Notes: generated by a model not told the origin, from the sequence alone. Shown: positions 12,501-23,264, counted from the first letter of the stretch. The stretch: 64,000 nt of DNA from Spisula solida (GCA_947247005.1 OX365944.1:322501-386500); one strand, 5' to 3'. A program made the numbers and translations.

Positions 12501-13482
12501 ATTTGCAAGAATTTAGACCTCACAAATATACCCGTAAGAATTTAGACCTCACAAATATACCCGTATCTGTCGAGTATAAGCTGTTACACGTTGCCTATTG
12601 TTTGTTGTTGTTGTAGGACTGTGCTGCTGTGATCTTATATACTGCGGAAGCTGCTACCAAAGTGGCGCTAGATGCTATACAAATACTGGGTATGTTATCA
12701 TCACATATGTTACCTAGCCTTTCATTTTCTTATCAATGGAACCTTTTATGCCATTAATACTCATTGAATGTTTAATTGGCAGTTTGAGACCCTTCAGTTA
12801 CATATGTTACCTAGCCTTTCAACTTCGTATGAATGGGAACTTTTTCCCCCCTGTTATACTCACTGAATATTTAATTGACGGCTTGAGACACTTTAGTTTA
12901 AGTTAATGAATCAATTGCTTGATGCGACTTCGCAATCTAAACACATGTTTAGGTTTATATACTTCTTAGGAATATGTGTCTATTTCTGTTATAATTAATA
13001 GGTATAAATAAGTGTGGGGGGGCACACTTACCAGGTGGTCACTAGCTAAATAACTTCATTTCATGAACAAAGAGGGCCTGTGGTCTGTGTGCATCGTGGC
13101 ATAAAGTTATGATTCAGTAATATTGTCAGATCAACAATTCAATTTATGGGTGTGATTGTACAGAGAATGTAATACTAGCCATATTTCTGTAGCAAAGCAG
13201 TACACAGAGAATATAGATGTATTGGTTTATAAATATAAATGTCTGAAAATAGGTACTAGTGTGTTGGTATGGAAGGTTTGTCTGAAACATTGAGGATTCA
13301 ACATCTATCTATCCGACATCGTTTTAACTGACATTATTATTATTTTAGGAGGTAATGGTTATATCAACGATTATCCAACTGGACGATTTTTACGAGATGC
13401 TAAACTTTACGAGATCGGAGCTGGAACTAGTGAAGTTAGAAAACTTGTCATAGCTCGAGCGATCAATGCATACTACAAATAA
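519..13482 (+). CDS. IVD: Isovaleryl-CoA dehydrogenase, mitochondrial (5' end outside window)
   Basis: FAD-dependent acyl-CoA dehydrogenase of leucine breakdown in the mitochondrial matrix; it oxidises isovaleryl-CoA to 3-methylcrotonyl-CoA and passes electrons to ETF. Exons read from GT-AG junctions: 519-608, 1848-1899, 2120-2289, 3290-3383, 3708-3844, 5269-5365, then one of 6307-6400 / 6874-6967 / 9269-9362, then 11081-11162, 11866-11970, 12617-12689, 13349-13482. With any one alternative exon the total is 1128 nt, i.e. 375 residues and a TAA stop, and every junction phase agrees. Family signatures seen: [60 protein letters not shown] and [12 protein letters not shown]. Against the human enzyme about 50 N-terminal residues (transit peptide and first helix) are missing, so exon 1 lies upstream. 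Assignment to IVD rather than another acyl-CoA dehydrogenase rests on near-colinear identity and on the Glu in the LD(I/V)ER segment, the catalytic base position of IVD. Confidence 0.96.
791..1762 (+). repeat. GGTCA-rich dispersed element with about 145-bp tandem units
   Basis: Lies in an IVD intron. It starts with AGCTCACCTG and ends with CAGGTGAGC...GGGCCCTCTTGTTT, so the ends carry an inverted motif. The inside is about six tandem units starting near 875, 1021, 1161, 1305, 1451 and 1596, each built of CTAGAGGTCAC, AACTTGGTCACAATGATCAT and CTAGGTCAAGTT. Same family as 24022-26417 (opposite strand) and 54032-55150 (same strand). Confidence 0.85.
2281..2765 (+). repeat. Minisatellite duplicating the IVD exon 2120-2289 donor site
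   Basis: The true donor GGT|gtaagt at 2290 begins an array of alternating 56- and 64-bp units (120-bp higher-order period). Each unit repeats the last exon bases CTGCC(T/C)GGT plus gtaagtataacatctagg. Donor copies lie at 2290, 2346, 2410, 2466, 2530, 2586, 2650 and 2714. Using any downstream donor reads into an in-frame TAG within the unit, so those would be non-productive. Confidence 0.92.
2766..3289 (+). other. IVD intron remainder
   Basis: AT-rich intronic sequence between the donor array and the exon at 3290. No element or ORF recognised. Confidence 0.6.
4092..4820. mobile_element. Inverted-repeat element in an IVD intron
   Basis: The left end carries ATTCAATATATAATGCAAAC (about 4102-4121), and its inverted copy GTTTGCATTATATATTGAAT lies near 4791-4810, giving a roughly 730-bp unit with about 28-bp terminal inverted repeats. 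Internal open frames on both strands (about 4399-4686) have no family resemblance. A non-autonomous DNA transposon is the likeliest reading; no target duplication could be settled. Confidence 0.6.
5396..6175 (+). repeat. 41-bp minisatellite with acceptor-like units upstream of the alternative exons
   Basis: About 18-19 units of the form TACTACTGCAG-AAACATGCTT-AATTGTTTGTTTATGGTTCG, starting about 30 nt after the donor at 5366. Each unit presents a T-rich tract ending in ACTACTGCAG, which looks like a 3' splice site. Since 41 is not a multiple of 3, long open frames appear in more than one frame, but they are a by-product of the repeat. Confidence 0.9.
6307..6400 (+). CDS. IVD: IVD alternative exon A (catalytic segment)
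   Basis: 94-nt exon with acceptor ...ttctgccag and donor gtgaga. With the phase-1 G of the preceding exon it encodes [20 protein letters not shown] followed by [11 protein letters not shown]. It contains the catalytic-base Glu of the LDIER motif. The residue four positions after that Glu is Val. Entry phase 1 and exit phase 2 match exons B and C exactly, so the three are interchangeable, but any two spliced together would shift the frame. Confidence 0.88.
6874..6967 (+). CDS. IVD: IVD alternative exon B (catalytic segment)
   Basis: 94-nt exon with acceptor ...gtcttacag and donor gtgagc, lying 473 nt after exon A. It encodes [20 protein letters not shown] then [11 protein letters not shown]. 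The core is identical in protein to exon A but differs at several synonymous sites, so it is kept by selection rather than by recent copying. The residue four after the catalytic Glu is Gly, which would be expected to enlarge the acyl pocket. Confidence 0.88.
7319..7500 (+). repeat. tRNA-derived SINE
   Basis: GCCTCCGTAGCTCAATG opens a tRNA-like head with an A-box (TAGCTCAATGTTTGG) and a B-box (GGTTCAAATAC near 7370-7380); the acceptor halves GCCTC and GAGGC can pair. The body continues to about 7500. Too degenerate to be a functional tRNA gene. Confidence 0.6.
7521..7678. mobile_element. Short TIR element (MITE)
   Basis: Ends GGGCGCGTTCGTAA and TTACGAACATACCC are near-inverted copies, flanked on both sides by AAG. 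A three-base duplication with GGG ends would suit a PIF/Harbinger-type MITE, but AAG is not the usual TWA target, so the class is uncertain. Lies between IVD exons B and C. Confidence 0.5.
8064..9049. mobile_element. Non-autonomous TTAA-flanked DNA transposon
   Basis: Perfect ends GGTGATTCCCAACTCTT and AAGAGTTGGGAATCACC, with TTAA on both sides (8060-8063 and 9050-9053). TTAA targets are used by piggyBac and Kolobok elements; the GGTG start would suit Kolobok. No transposase ORF in its 986 bp. It sits between alternative exons B and C of IVD. Confidence 0.75.
9269..9362 (+). CDS. IVD: IVD alternative exon C (catalytic segment)
   Basis: 94-nt exon with acceptor ...tttctgctag and donor gtaagt, the strongest donor of the three. 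It encodes [20 protein letters not shown] then [11 protein letters not shown], the closest of the three to vertebrate IVD, including Leu four positions after the catalytic Glu. It is probably the exon for the standard isovaleryl-CoA activity (inference). It is separated from exon B by 2.3 kb containing a 986-bp TTAA-flanked element. Confidence 0.9.
10600..10712 (-). repeat. Truncated copy of the TATGCCTCCCC-ended dispersed repeat
   Basis: GGAGGCATATAGTGACTGTCC and GGGGCATATGAGTTTATTGAACGCAGTCTTG match, in reverse, the end of the repeats at 15107-15672 and 28748-29340. Lies in an IVD intron. Confidence 0.55.
10760..10933. mobile_element. Pogo/Tigger-like MITE
   Basis: 174 bp with inverted ends CAGTCAGGACTCGATATAACGAC and GTCGTTGTATCGAGTTCTGACTG, flanked by TA on each side (10758-10759, 10934-10935). 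CAGTC..CTCGAtATAACG ends with TA duplication are typical of Tigger-type Tc1/mariner elements. Non-coding. Confidence 0.8.
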
Positions 13483-13670
13483 TGATAATTATGTCAACTG
13501 TATTAATTGCTGAACAATCTTTTATTTATGATTCAGGGGTGGATAACTCCTGCTGGTGAAAACATTTGCTGTATTATGGATCATGTTTTGTCAGTATTGA
13601 AATTCATAGATAATATCTTTTTTATCACACAGCGTTCTGTTCACATATTGATGTGTTTACTGATATACCA
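13483..13670 (+). other. Start of IVD 3' UTR
   Basis: Sequence after the TAA stop at 13480-13482. No AATAAA lies close by; the nearest (about 14119-14124) is inside a repeat element, so the cleavage site is undetermined. Confidence 0.4.
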
Positions 13671-13800
13671 GCCCTGCGTTCAACAAAAGATTATGTGACG
13701 CACGTTTTTACCTGTTTCGTAGCCATTACTTAACAGGTACGAAACAAGTACAAAACAGGTATGAAACGTGCGTCATGTAATCCTTCGTTGAACGCAGGGC
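13671..13800. mobile_element. 130-bp palindromic MITE
   Basis: GCCCTGCGTTCAAC at the left and GTTGAACGCAGGGC at the right end are perfect inverted copies, and the pairing continues inward through ACGCACGTTT and AAACGTGCGT. It can fold into one long hairpin. Non-coding; lies just after the IVD coding end. Confidence 0.7.
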
Positions 13801-13990
13801 AGTAATGTATTATTTCCTTCATCTGATAAATCATGGTTGTGTCAAATTAATGTTTTGGATGCCATTAAGTACAAACCCTTTACCAGGTTCAAGTCTTTGT
13901 ATACTCTCTATTATTTGGAGCGTATTTTCCCTCTTATTTTACAGTCAGACTTTCTTGTACTCGAATTCAGGTATTGTTGTTATACAAGCT

Positions 13991-14837
13991 GATCCATATA
14001 TAACGAGAAAATGCTTATAACTTTGCTATTACTTGTTGTTTTCTAAAAATATTTTATGTGGTGGTTAATACATATATAAGAAGAAAACTTACAAAATATT
14101 TTTAAAAAAACATTGACAAATAAATTGTTTGGAACATTTTTGCCGACCTGTGAAACCAGTAGGCGGGGCAACGTCATTTTTGAACAATTTATCGTCATTC
14201 AGAATTTAATTATGATCTATTAAAGGATCACATTCCTTAGGTCCTACTGTATCATTTTTAAACAAAAGTCAGATTATCCTCCTTCAATATTTATACTTCT
14301 TCGCAAATGCGATACCAAGTTGAAAAAGAAGCACGATAGTCATCCTTTGGAATTTCGTTCAGAACATCCAATATGTTCGTGCTTAGTTCTGACATCGACG
14401 TCATGTTGCGCCTACTTTGCGTAAGATCACTAGCATTTTTCACGTCCATATTTAATGTGTTATAATGTACACAAATCGAAGTTGTTGATATGATCACAAA
14501 ATGATTACTGAATATCACGCACACTTTCATTATTACTTGTTTTCTCCAAAACTAAATATTTTAATGATAATCATTTGTCATCCGTTATTTTTGCTATCAC
14601 GGAACGATAACACGTGCGTAATGTAAGGAATGGTAACAAAATCCGTGTATGACGTCACCATCAGTACGGCGAGTCTTAAGTGGCCCCAAGTACCAATTTT
14701 CATGACATTGCTATTGCTTTCATGAAAACTGTGACGGCGAAATATTGCTTATGTATGTTATAACTTCCAGCTAAAGTTTGAGTAAAATCTAAAGTATCAT
14801 AAGAAAATTATAAGCATTTTCTCATTATATATGGATC
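13991..14837. mobile_element. TIR element of about 850 bp
   Basis: Ends GATCCATATATAACGAGAAA and TCTCATTATATATGGATC are about 30-bp imperfect inverted repeats, extended inward by ATGCTTATAA / TTATAAGCAT. A 79-codon minus frame inside (14291-14530) shows no family signature. Non-autonomous DNA transposon is likely. Confidence 0.6.
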
Positions 14838-15106
14838 ATCCCTCGTATTTGGCGATGGTTGTCAAAATGCTGTTGGAATTTGTGAATGAATGAAATATGA
14901 ATTATATGTAAACTGCAACTGTGTTTGTTCCTTGTTATTTGTTTTTTTCAAAGCTTTTGTTCTACATTATACATCTTTAGCGAATATTCATTATACCCCC
15001 AGAACAGAGTATATCAGGGCTATATTGGAGTCATGCTTGAGGTTGGTCCGTCTGTGCATATTTGTCCAGGTTATTTCTCTGTAACCATTGGTCCGATTTC
15101 AGTGAA

Positions 15107-15672
15107 ACTTTCAATAAACGCTAAATATGCCCCCATGAAAGCATTGCCCATAGTCAATCAGGGGCCATAGTTCTGTAATAATGTTGGACAGTGTTACATG
15201 GCTTTGATAATGTAAGGGGCTTATGATGGTAAACAAGTATGCCAAGTTTTAAGGCAATGCCATGATGGAACCAAGAATTAGACGCTTAATAAGTCTAAGT
15301 CCAAAATTAGGTCAATGTGAAGGTCAAAATGATGTTAGGTGATATAGGTGTGTGGAGAATGTTCAAATACAACAACCATGCAAGTATGGAAGCTTTGTAG
15401 CAAGCCATAACAATGCTAGAAGAAACGGTCAATTTGGGTTAACCAGGAATTTGGCCCTTCAATAAGTCTAAGTCCAAAATTAGGTAAAGGTGAAGGTCAA
15501 AATGGGGTCAGGTGATACAGGCGTGTGGAGTGTTCATATACAACATCCATGCAAGTATGGAAGCTTTGTAGCAAGCCATAATAATGCTAGAAGAAACTGT
15601 CAATTTGGGTTAACCAGGACAGACGGACAGGTGAATCACTATATGCCTCCCCATCTATTGAACGGGGGGCAT
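15107..15672 (+). repeat. Dispersed tandem-unit repeat, copy 1
   Basis: Starts near TTCAATAAACGC...TATGCCCCCAT and ends AATCACTATATGCCTCCCC...GGGGGGCATAA. It holds two internal units marked by AAGTCTAAGTCCAAAATTAGG. Nearly identical over about 400 bp to 28748-29340. The frame 15490-15756 belongs to this repeat and is not a gene. Confidence 0.8.
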
Positions 15673-15679
15673 AAAAAGC

Positions 15680-16437
15680 ATGTGGCAGGTCTCAGCCATC
15701 ATACCTGGATTAATGAAGTAGTTGGTCGGAAATGTGTTGTCAGGCAGTGCTATTGATAGTTTCTCAATACTTGGTGGGTCTGTCTTGTCGCTGCTATAAG
15801 TTCGGGACTTTGTATCACCAAGTGTTCAGGAGACGCACTTGCTCAAGTTGTTTTCACAGTAGACACATTCCAGTAACGGCAATATGTGGTTGACTGGGAT
15901 GAGAGACATCAACAGAGTTTGACGCCTTTCAAAAAGCCTGTCAGAGAAAATGTTGAGCTATGGCGGTCATTCAGTCTTGTGTTTGCCTTGTTTTTCAGGC
16001 AAGGATGCAAGTTTCAAAGTATTGGTTAACCACATTAAACCGACTCGTTCGACTAGCACAAGCATATGTTCAGAGACTCATTTTAATGGGTCAGACAATA
16101 TTGTCTTTGACAAGTTCAGAAGAAAAGCTTACCCAACCATTAAACTTAACTGGGCAACACAGACCACAGACATTTATACCCTTTTCTTAACCTCCCCCAG
16201 TCCTATCAATTTGGAGGGAGAGTTCATAGATTTGCCCTTGTATATCTGTCCCAAAATGTTGTCTTCTGTAACTTGGGATAAGTAATTGTGCTATTGTCAT
16301 CAAGCTTCATAGGAATTTTAGACAGCATTTGTTGGTGCACTTAACAATATTTTATTTGGATTAACCAGTTTCAGCAGTGTTGTGGCCATTGAATCATGAC
16401 ATTTCGCTGGTGTAGTTCTTAACATAACTTATAATAA
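15680..16437. other. Intergenic, nothing recognised
   Basis: Contains open frames up to 111 codons (15950-16285) without start context, splice structure or family resemblance. Confidence 0.4.
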
Positions 16438-17795
16438 CAAGAGATGTTTGTAAAACATGTATGCCCCCATGGCAGCCCAAGTCAAAAATGGTGATAGTCT
16501 CAGTGACCTTGACCCTTGACCTACTGACCTCAAAATCAATAGGGGTCATCTACTGTTGCTGACTAACCTCCATGTAAAGTTTGAAGATCCTAGGTCAAAG
16601 CGTTCTCGAGTTATTGAACAGAAATCATTTAAATAGTCAGAAATGGTAAAGGTCACAGTGACCTTAACCTTTGACCTACTGACCTCAAAATCAATAGGGG
16701 TCATCTACTGTTGCTGGCCAACCTCCATGTAAAGTTTGAAGATCCTAGGTCAAAGCATTCTCGAGTTATTGATTGGAAACTATTTAAATAGTCAGAAATA
16801 GTAAAGGTCATAGTGACCTTGACCTTTAATCTACTGACCTCAAAATCAATAGGGGTCATCTACTGTTGCTGGCCAACCTCCATGTAAAGTTTGAAGATCC
16901 TAGGTCAAAGCATTCTCGAGTTATTGATTGGAAACTATTTAAATAGTCAGAAATGGTGAAGGTCACAGTGACCTTGACCTTTGAGCTACTAATCTCAAAA
17001 TCAATAGGGGTCATCTACTATTTCTGACCAACCTCCATCACACGGTATAACCCGACGAATACGCCACCGAGTGACGAATACACGACAGAGGTAAACACTG
17101 ATGACAGGTGAGTAGTGGATGTATATTTCTTTAAAGCAAATCTCGATTTCAAGATTTCTTTTGGATCTCAGGATTTGTGAATGACCACGGAGGTTGAAAT
17201 GTACTATTCAATGAGTCTCGCATTTTATCTTTGCGGAATAGAGCTGATAGCGCCTGTTTATACACGACATTCAGAAAATTATGTTCAAATCTCACGTTCA
17301 TTGCCAGAAATTTACCAGTTTGCTATAGTATTGAACTATTTAACCTCACAGATCAAATGAAATATCATCTATGAACGCGTTTGCCAAGTTGCAACTCTGT
17401 CCGTGCTCTTTCGGGCAGTAAACGTGAAATTGTAACATTAATTTCTGAATGTCGTGTATAAACAGGCGCTATCAGCTTTATTCCGCAAAGATAAAATGCG
17501 AGACTCTTTGAATAGTACATTTCAACCTCCGTGGTCATTCACAAATCCTTGGATCCAAAAGAAATCTTGAATTCGAGATTTGCTGGTGATAACATCACTA
17601 CTCACCCGTCATCAGTGTTTACCTCTGTCGTGTATTCGTCACTCGGTGGCGTATTCGTCGGGTTATACCGTGTGTCCATGTAAAGTTTAAAGATCCTAGG
17701 TCAGAGTGTTCTCGAGTTATTGAACAGAAACCATTTTATACGACCGACAGACATGTGCAAAGCAATATACCCCGTCATCAAAGATGGGCATAATA
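16438..17795 (+). repeat. TGACCT-rich tandem element, interrupted
   Basis: Starts AACAAGAGATGTTTG and ends ATCAAAGATGGGCATAATAA. About four units of about 160 bp each carry TGACCTTGACC, ACTGACCTCAAAATCAATAGG and AAGATCCTAGGTCAAAG. A 636-bp element is inserted at 17039-17674, and the unit resumes after it. Confidence 0.85.
17039..17674. mobile_element. 636-bp foldback element nested in a repeat
   Basis: Ends CACACGGTATAACCC and GGGTTATACCGTGTG. The arms pair for about 200 bp (for example GACGAATACGCCACCGAGTG with its inverse). TCCAT is duplicated at 17034-17038 and 17675-17679, and removing the insert plus one TCCAT restores the interrupted unit (CCTCCATGTAAAG), which proves insertion. Class uncertain; a 5-bp duplication does not fit hAT or mariner. 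Confidence 0.88.
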
Positions 17796-18012
17796 ATAAT
17801 CTTCAGATAATTTAGGAATATTAGTCAGCATGTGTTACTGCCCGCGTACACATTTTGATTCCAACACGACCTCCAAAAATAGCCCAAGCAAACCAAGTGG
17901 ATATAATTCAAGTAAGGAATCCATCTTCAGCTTACCCGGTGGTATAATATGTTGCCAGTGAAGGAATGGAAAAGCCACAAGGACTCGACGTTTGTCGACT
18001 TTGAATATAGGC

Positions 18013-18745
18013 GTCTATGCTACACTCAAATAATAAAACAAAACACTATTTGCTTGACCAGACCTGCATTTATTCAGTCAGCCGGGTGAAGACACTAGTG
18101 AATACAGATATCATGAATATAAGTTTATGAAATTACATAAACGTGCGATGTCGTTGTAGTACGAGCCTATGACATAATAAATAGCTTACCAAATAAATGT
18201 CATACATGTACACACATTATGTTCAATGTTAATAGTAACATACACCATTAATATGAAATATTATTCCATAACTATCTTTGTAAAGTTTCAATGCGTATAG
18301 GTAAACGGAAGCCAGCATGAAAGGAGATACTGCGATTCAACTCGCCCAGGAAAAACCAGAGTACTCTGGAAACCTGTGTCCGTTTGTCGCTTACAAATGT
18401 AAAAACAAATGTGGGTCGTATCGCCAGATGTTGGACCACATCCTCTCCTCGAACATAAACAATGACGTAAGACGGTATTACTAAATTCTAACGATTGGTT
18501 TTGTATTAACAGACGTCGATCTTTCGAGCATATACTCATATATAACAAATCTAATTAAACAAGACGTGACCTGACTGAAAACGTCTGGTAGAATGACAAA
18601 ACTTTACATATCAATACACATTATCCTACACAGAAAAACCCGTGCAAAAATCAACTGACCAATACATTTCTCACCACTGTATATAATCCGTTACGCGTTC
18701 AGACAAATATTTCACGCTATACTAACGAAACGCGTGAAATAAATA
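18013..18745 (+). mobile_element. Short member of a head-to-tail element pair (Helitron-like?)
   Basis: Begins with a 60-bp block (GTCTATGCTACACTCAAAT...) and ends with a 189-bp block (18557-18745). Both blocks recur, base for base, at the ends of the abutting 4-kb unit. The TCTATGCTAC start and the hairpin TTTCACGC/GCGTGAAA just before the end suggest a rolling-circle (Helitron/Helentron-type) non-autonomous element. The canonical CTRR end is not seen, so the class is tentative. Confidence 0.55.
18317..18484 (+). pseudogene. Small Cys-rich ORF, possible captured exon
   Basis: ATG-started frame of 55 codons inside the short element. It reads MKGDTAIQLAQ... then CPFVAYKCKNKCGSYRQML, with three cysteines spaced like part of a zinc-binding fold. 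Within it, AATGAC is followed by gtaaga, a good splice-donor match, so this could be the 5' exon of a captured host gene. Protein family not recognised; chance is possible. Confidence 0.25.
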
Positions 18746-21700
18746 GTCTATGCTACACTCAAATAATAAAACAAAACACTATTTGCTTGACCAGACCTGC
18801 ATTTAGACTTACAAAAGAAGGGGCTGGTGCTGAGTTATGTTGTATTTTGAAGATTTAAATTTACAGACATTGTGAGTCTACTTCCCAGAAAATCTGCAAC
18901 GTAACCATCTTAACTGTTTACGCTCTTCCGCCGACCGTGTCTTTTCCAACACCGGTCATTCACGCCAAAATTGGCTACGGTCGCGACTATCGCCCCCGGA
19001 TCGCAATGAGTGTAAACCTAGGTTTAAATATCCGACTGTTTCCCTGAGCCTCAACAGTAGAGTTATCTAGCCCTTGTGTTACTTAAGGGGTTATCCTTAT
19101 AAATATAAGATTGTTTGCCCCGTGATCTATAACACAGCCTAAACAAGAAATTACTGTTGTTGACTGTTTGTCCCGGAATATTGAATTAGCGTTGAAGAAG
19201 GATACATTGTATACGGACATGCAGAAGTAAACCCTTTCGACACCACGACTTCATTTCCGAAAAGGTATTGGTCAGTTTAATGAATATGCTAAAATGAACA
19301 TAAATATAAACTAATTATTAGAGCAACTTATTGATCATTCCTTTGAAAAACAGAAACACCCGAAAGGAAATATGCATATTAATTCTTATAATCAAAACAA
19401 GTTAAGTATTGACATATGTATCACACAACCCAATCAACATTGACTGGACACAGGGTACTTTAGCAGTTTTATGTAGCATATATGCGTTTCACGGCGTATA
19501 AATTCCTCACATATAAAGTATAGGTTGGATCTGGAAGATTCTTTTCAGAATATGTCCATATGATACCATGTACTATCTTCGAAATAACGCTATCCGAACA
19601 CTTCTTGTCAACGAGTTCTGATAAATACAAACATTCCAAAGTTGCTGAACCTCCAATCGAACAAACGAAATGTTCCCGTTTGTGAAATTACTAGTAGTAT
19701 TAATACGTCATTAGTTTGATGTCACTTTTGAAACTCACTTTAATATCAGGCAATTTTCTTGACCAGATCACTACACGGAACTACATACATGTATCCGACA
19801 TACCAGTCTTCCTAATTTGCACTGTAGACTCGATTCTGAAGAAAAGAATATCTATGTTATACATGTATTCAATTCGTACTGCAACGAAGACAAACCGCAA
19901 CGTTTATTTTTTTTTTCGTCAAAATACCCATTTACACATGTGTCCCGTCTTAATAATTGTTCGGACTGACAACAAACCAACACCTGTGGTTTAAGCCGGA
20001 TTTCCACCGGAGAATTATTCTGATCGATATCAAGCTGATTCACAGCATGGTAAAATAATACTACTAACACATTTTCCACTAATCTTGGTTGTTTTTTTTT
20101 GGTTTTTTTTTTTTTGACCAGCTTTGCTTAACATGCCACCTGCAGTGTCAGCCCGGACGCTAGTATTGAGTAACATAGTAATTATATATCAGCCTTGTAT
20201 TGATTCAAATATAAAATAAAAAAAAAAAAACAACATACGCACATTTTATTGTCTTAAACTCTTTCCCCTATGCATGTAGTGTTTATATCTACTATGTACT
20301 TATTTATTTCTTATGTTCGACTATGAGCTATGCATGTGCTTTGACTGACTTACATTTTATGTTCTGTTTTATTAAACTACATGTACCTGTAATTTGTATT
20401 AAACTGACAAGCAAAATTATCATTCTTGGTAATGTACCAGGTATAAATATCAGCCTCTGAACAGTTAATCATCTTCAGTGATAAGTTACTATTATGTAAA
20501 TGAGGCTTACAAATACCAGTAATCAAAATTTAACAAGCATTTTACAATCTGTATAAACTATAACGCTCTTGTTTAGCAGTTTTGAAACATGATTTTGCAT
20601 CACAAGATAGAAATATTCAAATTCTCTTCACTTTGAGATAAACGTGATTGCGTCACTCCACCATCACGATCTACATATATTTCAGAATGTAAATATTTAT
20701 TCAATACATGCACGGTGACCAGATCCACTGGCGACTACAAATACGTTGGTATAGTTTGCTATTCCAGCTCCACTGGCGTCAACAAAGACGTTGGCATATT
20801 TTACTAATCCAGCTCCACTGGCGTCAACAGAGACGTATGCCCAATTATCATATTTTGGATATGTACCTTATGTTCATTTATATATTTACACTATGACAAT
20901 ATATTTTCACTCCAAGAAACAATTCAAAGATCTGAATTTTATGCATATCAGCTGAGTTAACCCTAACAATAAGCTTACGTTGCTACCACGCTACAGTGTA
21001 TACATACAATGAATATATAAATGTTCACATTAGACAGTCTAATTTTCAAACCGGACTCGGAACAAACCAGTAACCGACTTGTAACATACATTCAGTGCGA
21101 CTTATTTTTACTATCGGCAAAATGCCGTTCATATACCGGTCAAATGCCGGTCATATACAAATGTACCGATCAACTGCCTGTCATATCTCGACCAAATGCC
21201 GTTCATATCCTGACTATCATATCACTACCATAACTACATATAACAACGTTCCAAGCAACATTTTTCTATTGCTGAATCAAACCAAAAGTAAATCTTATTT
21301 TATGAATGTGGCAGTACTGAAGACATAAGCCAAAACGTCAAAAATAATAATGTTTATAATTTCTATGCCAACTCATCTTTAACAACGAGGGAAAATTTAC
21401 TATCCAAAACACGTCGTATGTTCTGAAATTATCATACCGTGTTGATACACCGCTTAAATGTTAAAAACCTATCAGATAAATTACATTTGAAAACGTTTCA
21501 CTGGAGCTTCAAAAACAACTTTAAAAGCCTACAAAACTAACCACCGCGTATAAGCCCACTATACCCATTGTTGGGATACTATAGAATTCAACCCGCATGA
21601 CCTATTGTGATTGAAACATCCGGTGATTCCCCATCACTGTACTCATTTTTGCAAGACTATACAATTCCTCATGTACTCATTATTGCGATAACCGGAAGTT

Positions 21701-22766
21701 AACTCGTTCATACACTAACAAGAGCCTTTCCTTGCCGGAAACAGTCATTGCTACCGTCTACATAATTACTGTCGGTAGTATTTGTATTGTTTGAAAACAA
21801 CAATTCATCAACAACAATTCGATTCGTCAATAAACTGATAAACTTTAAATTTCCTTAGAAGCACATACCGCACTACCGCGTGTTGTATTGTTATTAATTT
21901 ATATTCAATTCAACAGAATAAATCAATTTATACCATGCCAACCGACATACCGTTTCCATACATGTAAATTGTACAAACCAGTAAACAGGTTAATTCAAGC
22001 CAACGCTCAAAACATGAACTGAATCTACTTATATTAGACTTCCTTTCTCTGAATGTTAGTATGAACTGAATCTCATTTCTCCCAATTTGTTTGCTAAGCG
22101 AGATATTTCATTAAAAATGAAAACTTAGTTCACTCACAGGAACTCAAACACGTGCTATTACACGCAGTGTATTACAATAAATATCACCAAAGCTACTTAT
22201 CTGTACTATCTGTACTATCTGTCTGTGACACACAACATTCAGCCCACCAGGACACGGGCTTCCAGATCGTCAACAAGAACCTGGCTTTCTCTGTGCTGTT
22301 GGTATACAAGTCTTCGTTGATGCCTCTGATGTATCATTGGACTCGATGCCTGATAAAACGCCAATTTCTTTCACGTTGCGAGCTGTATGTTGTTTGCTCG
22401 GTAGATTTGTCTTCTCTTCGACATAATGCTCTGTCAACGGAGGTGTTGTCTCTATTCTTCGTCAGTAGCTTTCAATGTAAGTTAAATTGTAGTCTCTAAC
22501 TGCGATAATGTACTGGTATTTTTTCTTCGTTACTTTGGTTAAAAATACGTGAAAACGATGTTCCTAAGTAGAGCTTAAAACAAGACGTGACCTGACTGAA
22601 AACGTCTGGTAGAATGACAAAACTTTACATATCAATACACATTATCCTACACAGAAAAACCCGTGCAAAAATCAACTGACCAATACATTTCTCACCACTG
22701 TATATAATCCGTTACGCGTTCAGACAAATATTTCACGCTATACTAACGAAACGCGTGAAATAAATA
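18746..22766 (+). mobile_element. 4.0-kb long member of the head-to-tail element pair
   Basis: Begins exactly where the short member ends, with the identical 60-bp start block (18746-18805), and ends with the identical 189-bp block (22578-22766). Between lie about 3.8 kb without any long ORF, including A/T homopolymer runs near 20090-20230, small duplications (CCAGCTCCACTGGCGTCAAC at about 20767 and 20810), and a ATGCC(G)GTCATAT repeat near 21121-21200. The interior differs from that of the short member. Non-autonomous. Confidence 0.5.
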
Positions 22767-23264
22767 ATCTCATTAGCCATGTTTGCTGTTTTTTTAACAT
22801 GGGTAACAATATAACAAGGCAGTCCCGAAGACGGCTATAATACCCTGCTGCATTAATGGATAGTGAACTGTGACCTGGACTGTATGCCAGCCAGCTTGGT
22901 TGAAGCTTGACCCCACAAGGTAGAAACATGGGTTCTTCGCATCACCTTCACAAGTTAGTTACACATTTGCTCCGAGCTTCATGAAAGTCAGCCGAGGCAG
23001 ACACATTTTGTTACGGACAGATGGAGACCATTCCTTTAATCCCCTCCCACTTTGTGGTGGGGATTAATTAAACTTTAGAACAGTGGCTTTATTTCTGATG
23101 TTCATGTTTGTTTTGTCAGTCAAACATACTCTTAAGTAGTTTGCACATATTTGCAAGAAAATTATAACCCAAGTTTCATCTGTATGTAATATCCTCAGTG
23201 AAAATTGTATTATATAACCTTCCATCTTTGTGCAGTGTGGATGCTGTAAAGTCTACCGGTACCT

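Noticed and set aside
15490..16285. Frames of 88 and 111 codons
   Set aside because: The first is inside the dispersed repeat; the second has no family signature or flanking splice sites.
18557..22766. LTR retrotransposon with 189-bp LTRs
   Set aside because: The repeats do not start TG or end CA, there is no primer-binding site, polypurine tract or gag-pol, and the 60-bp block repeat is not explained.
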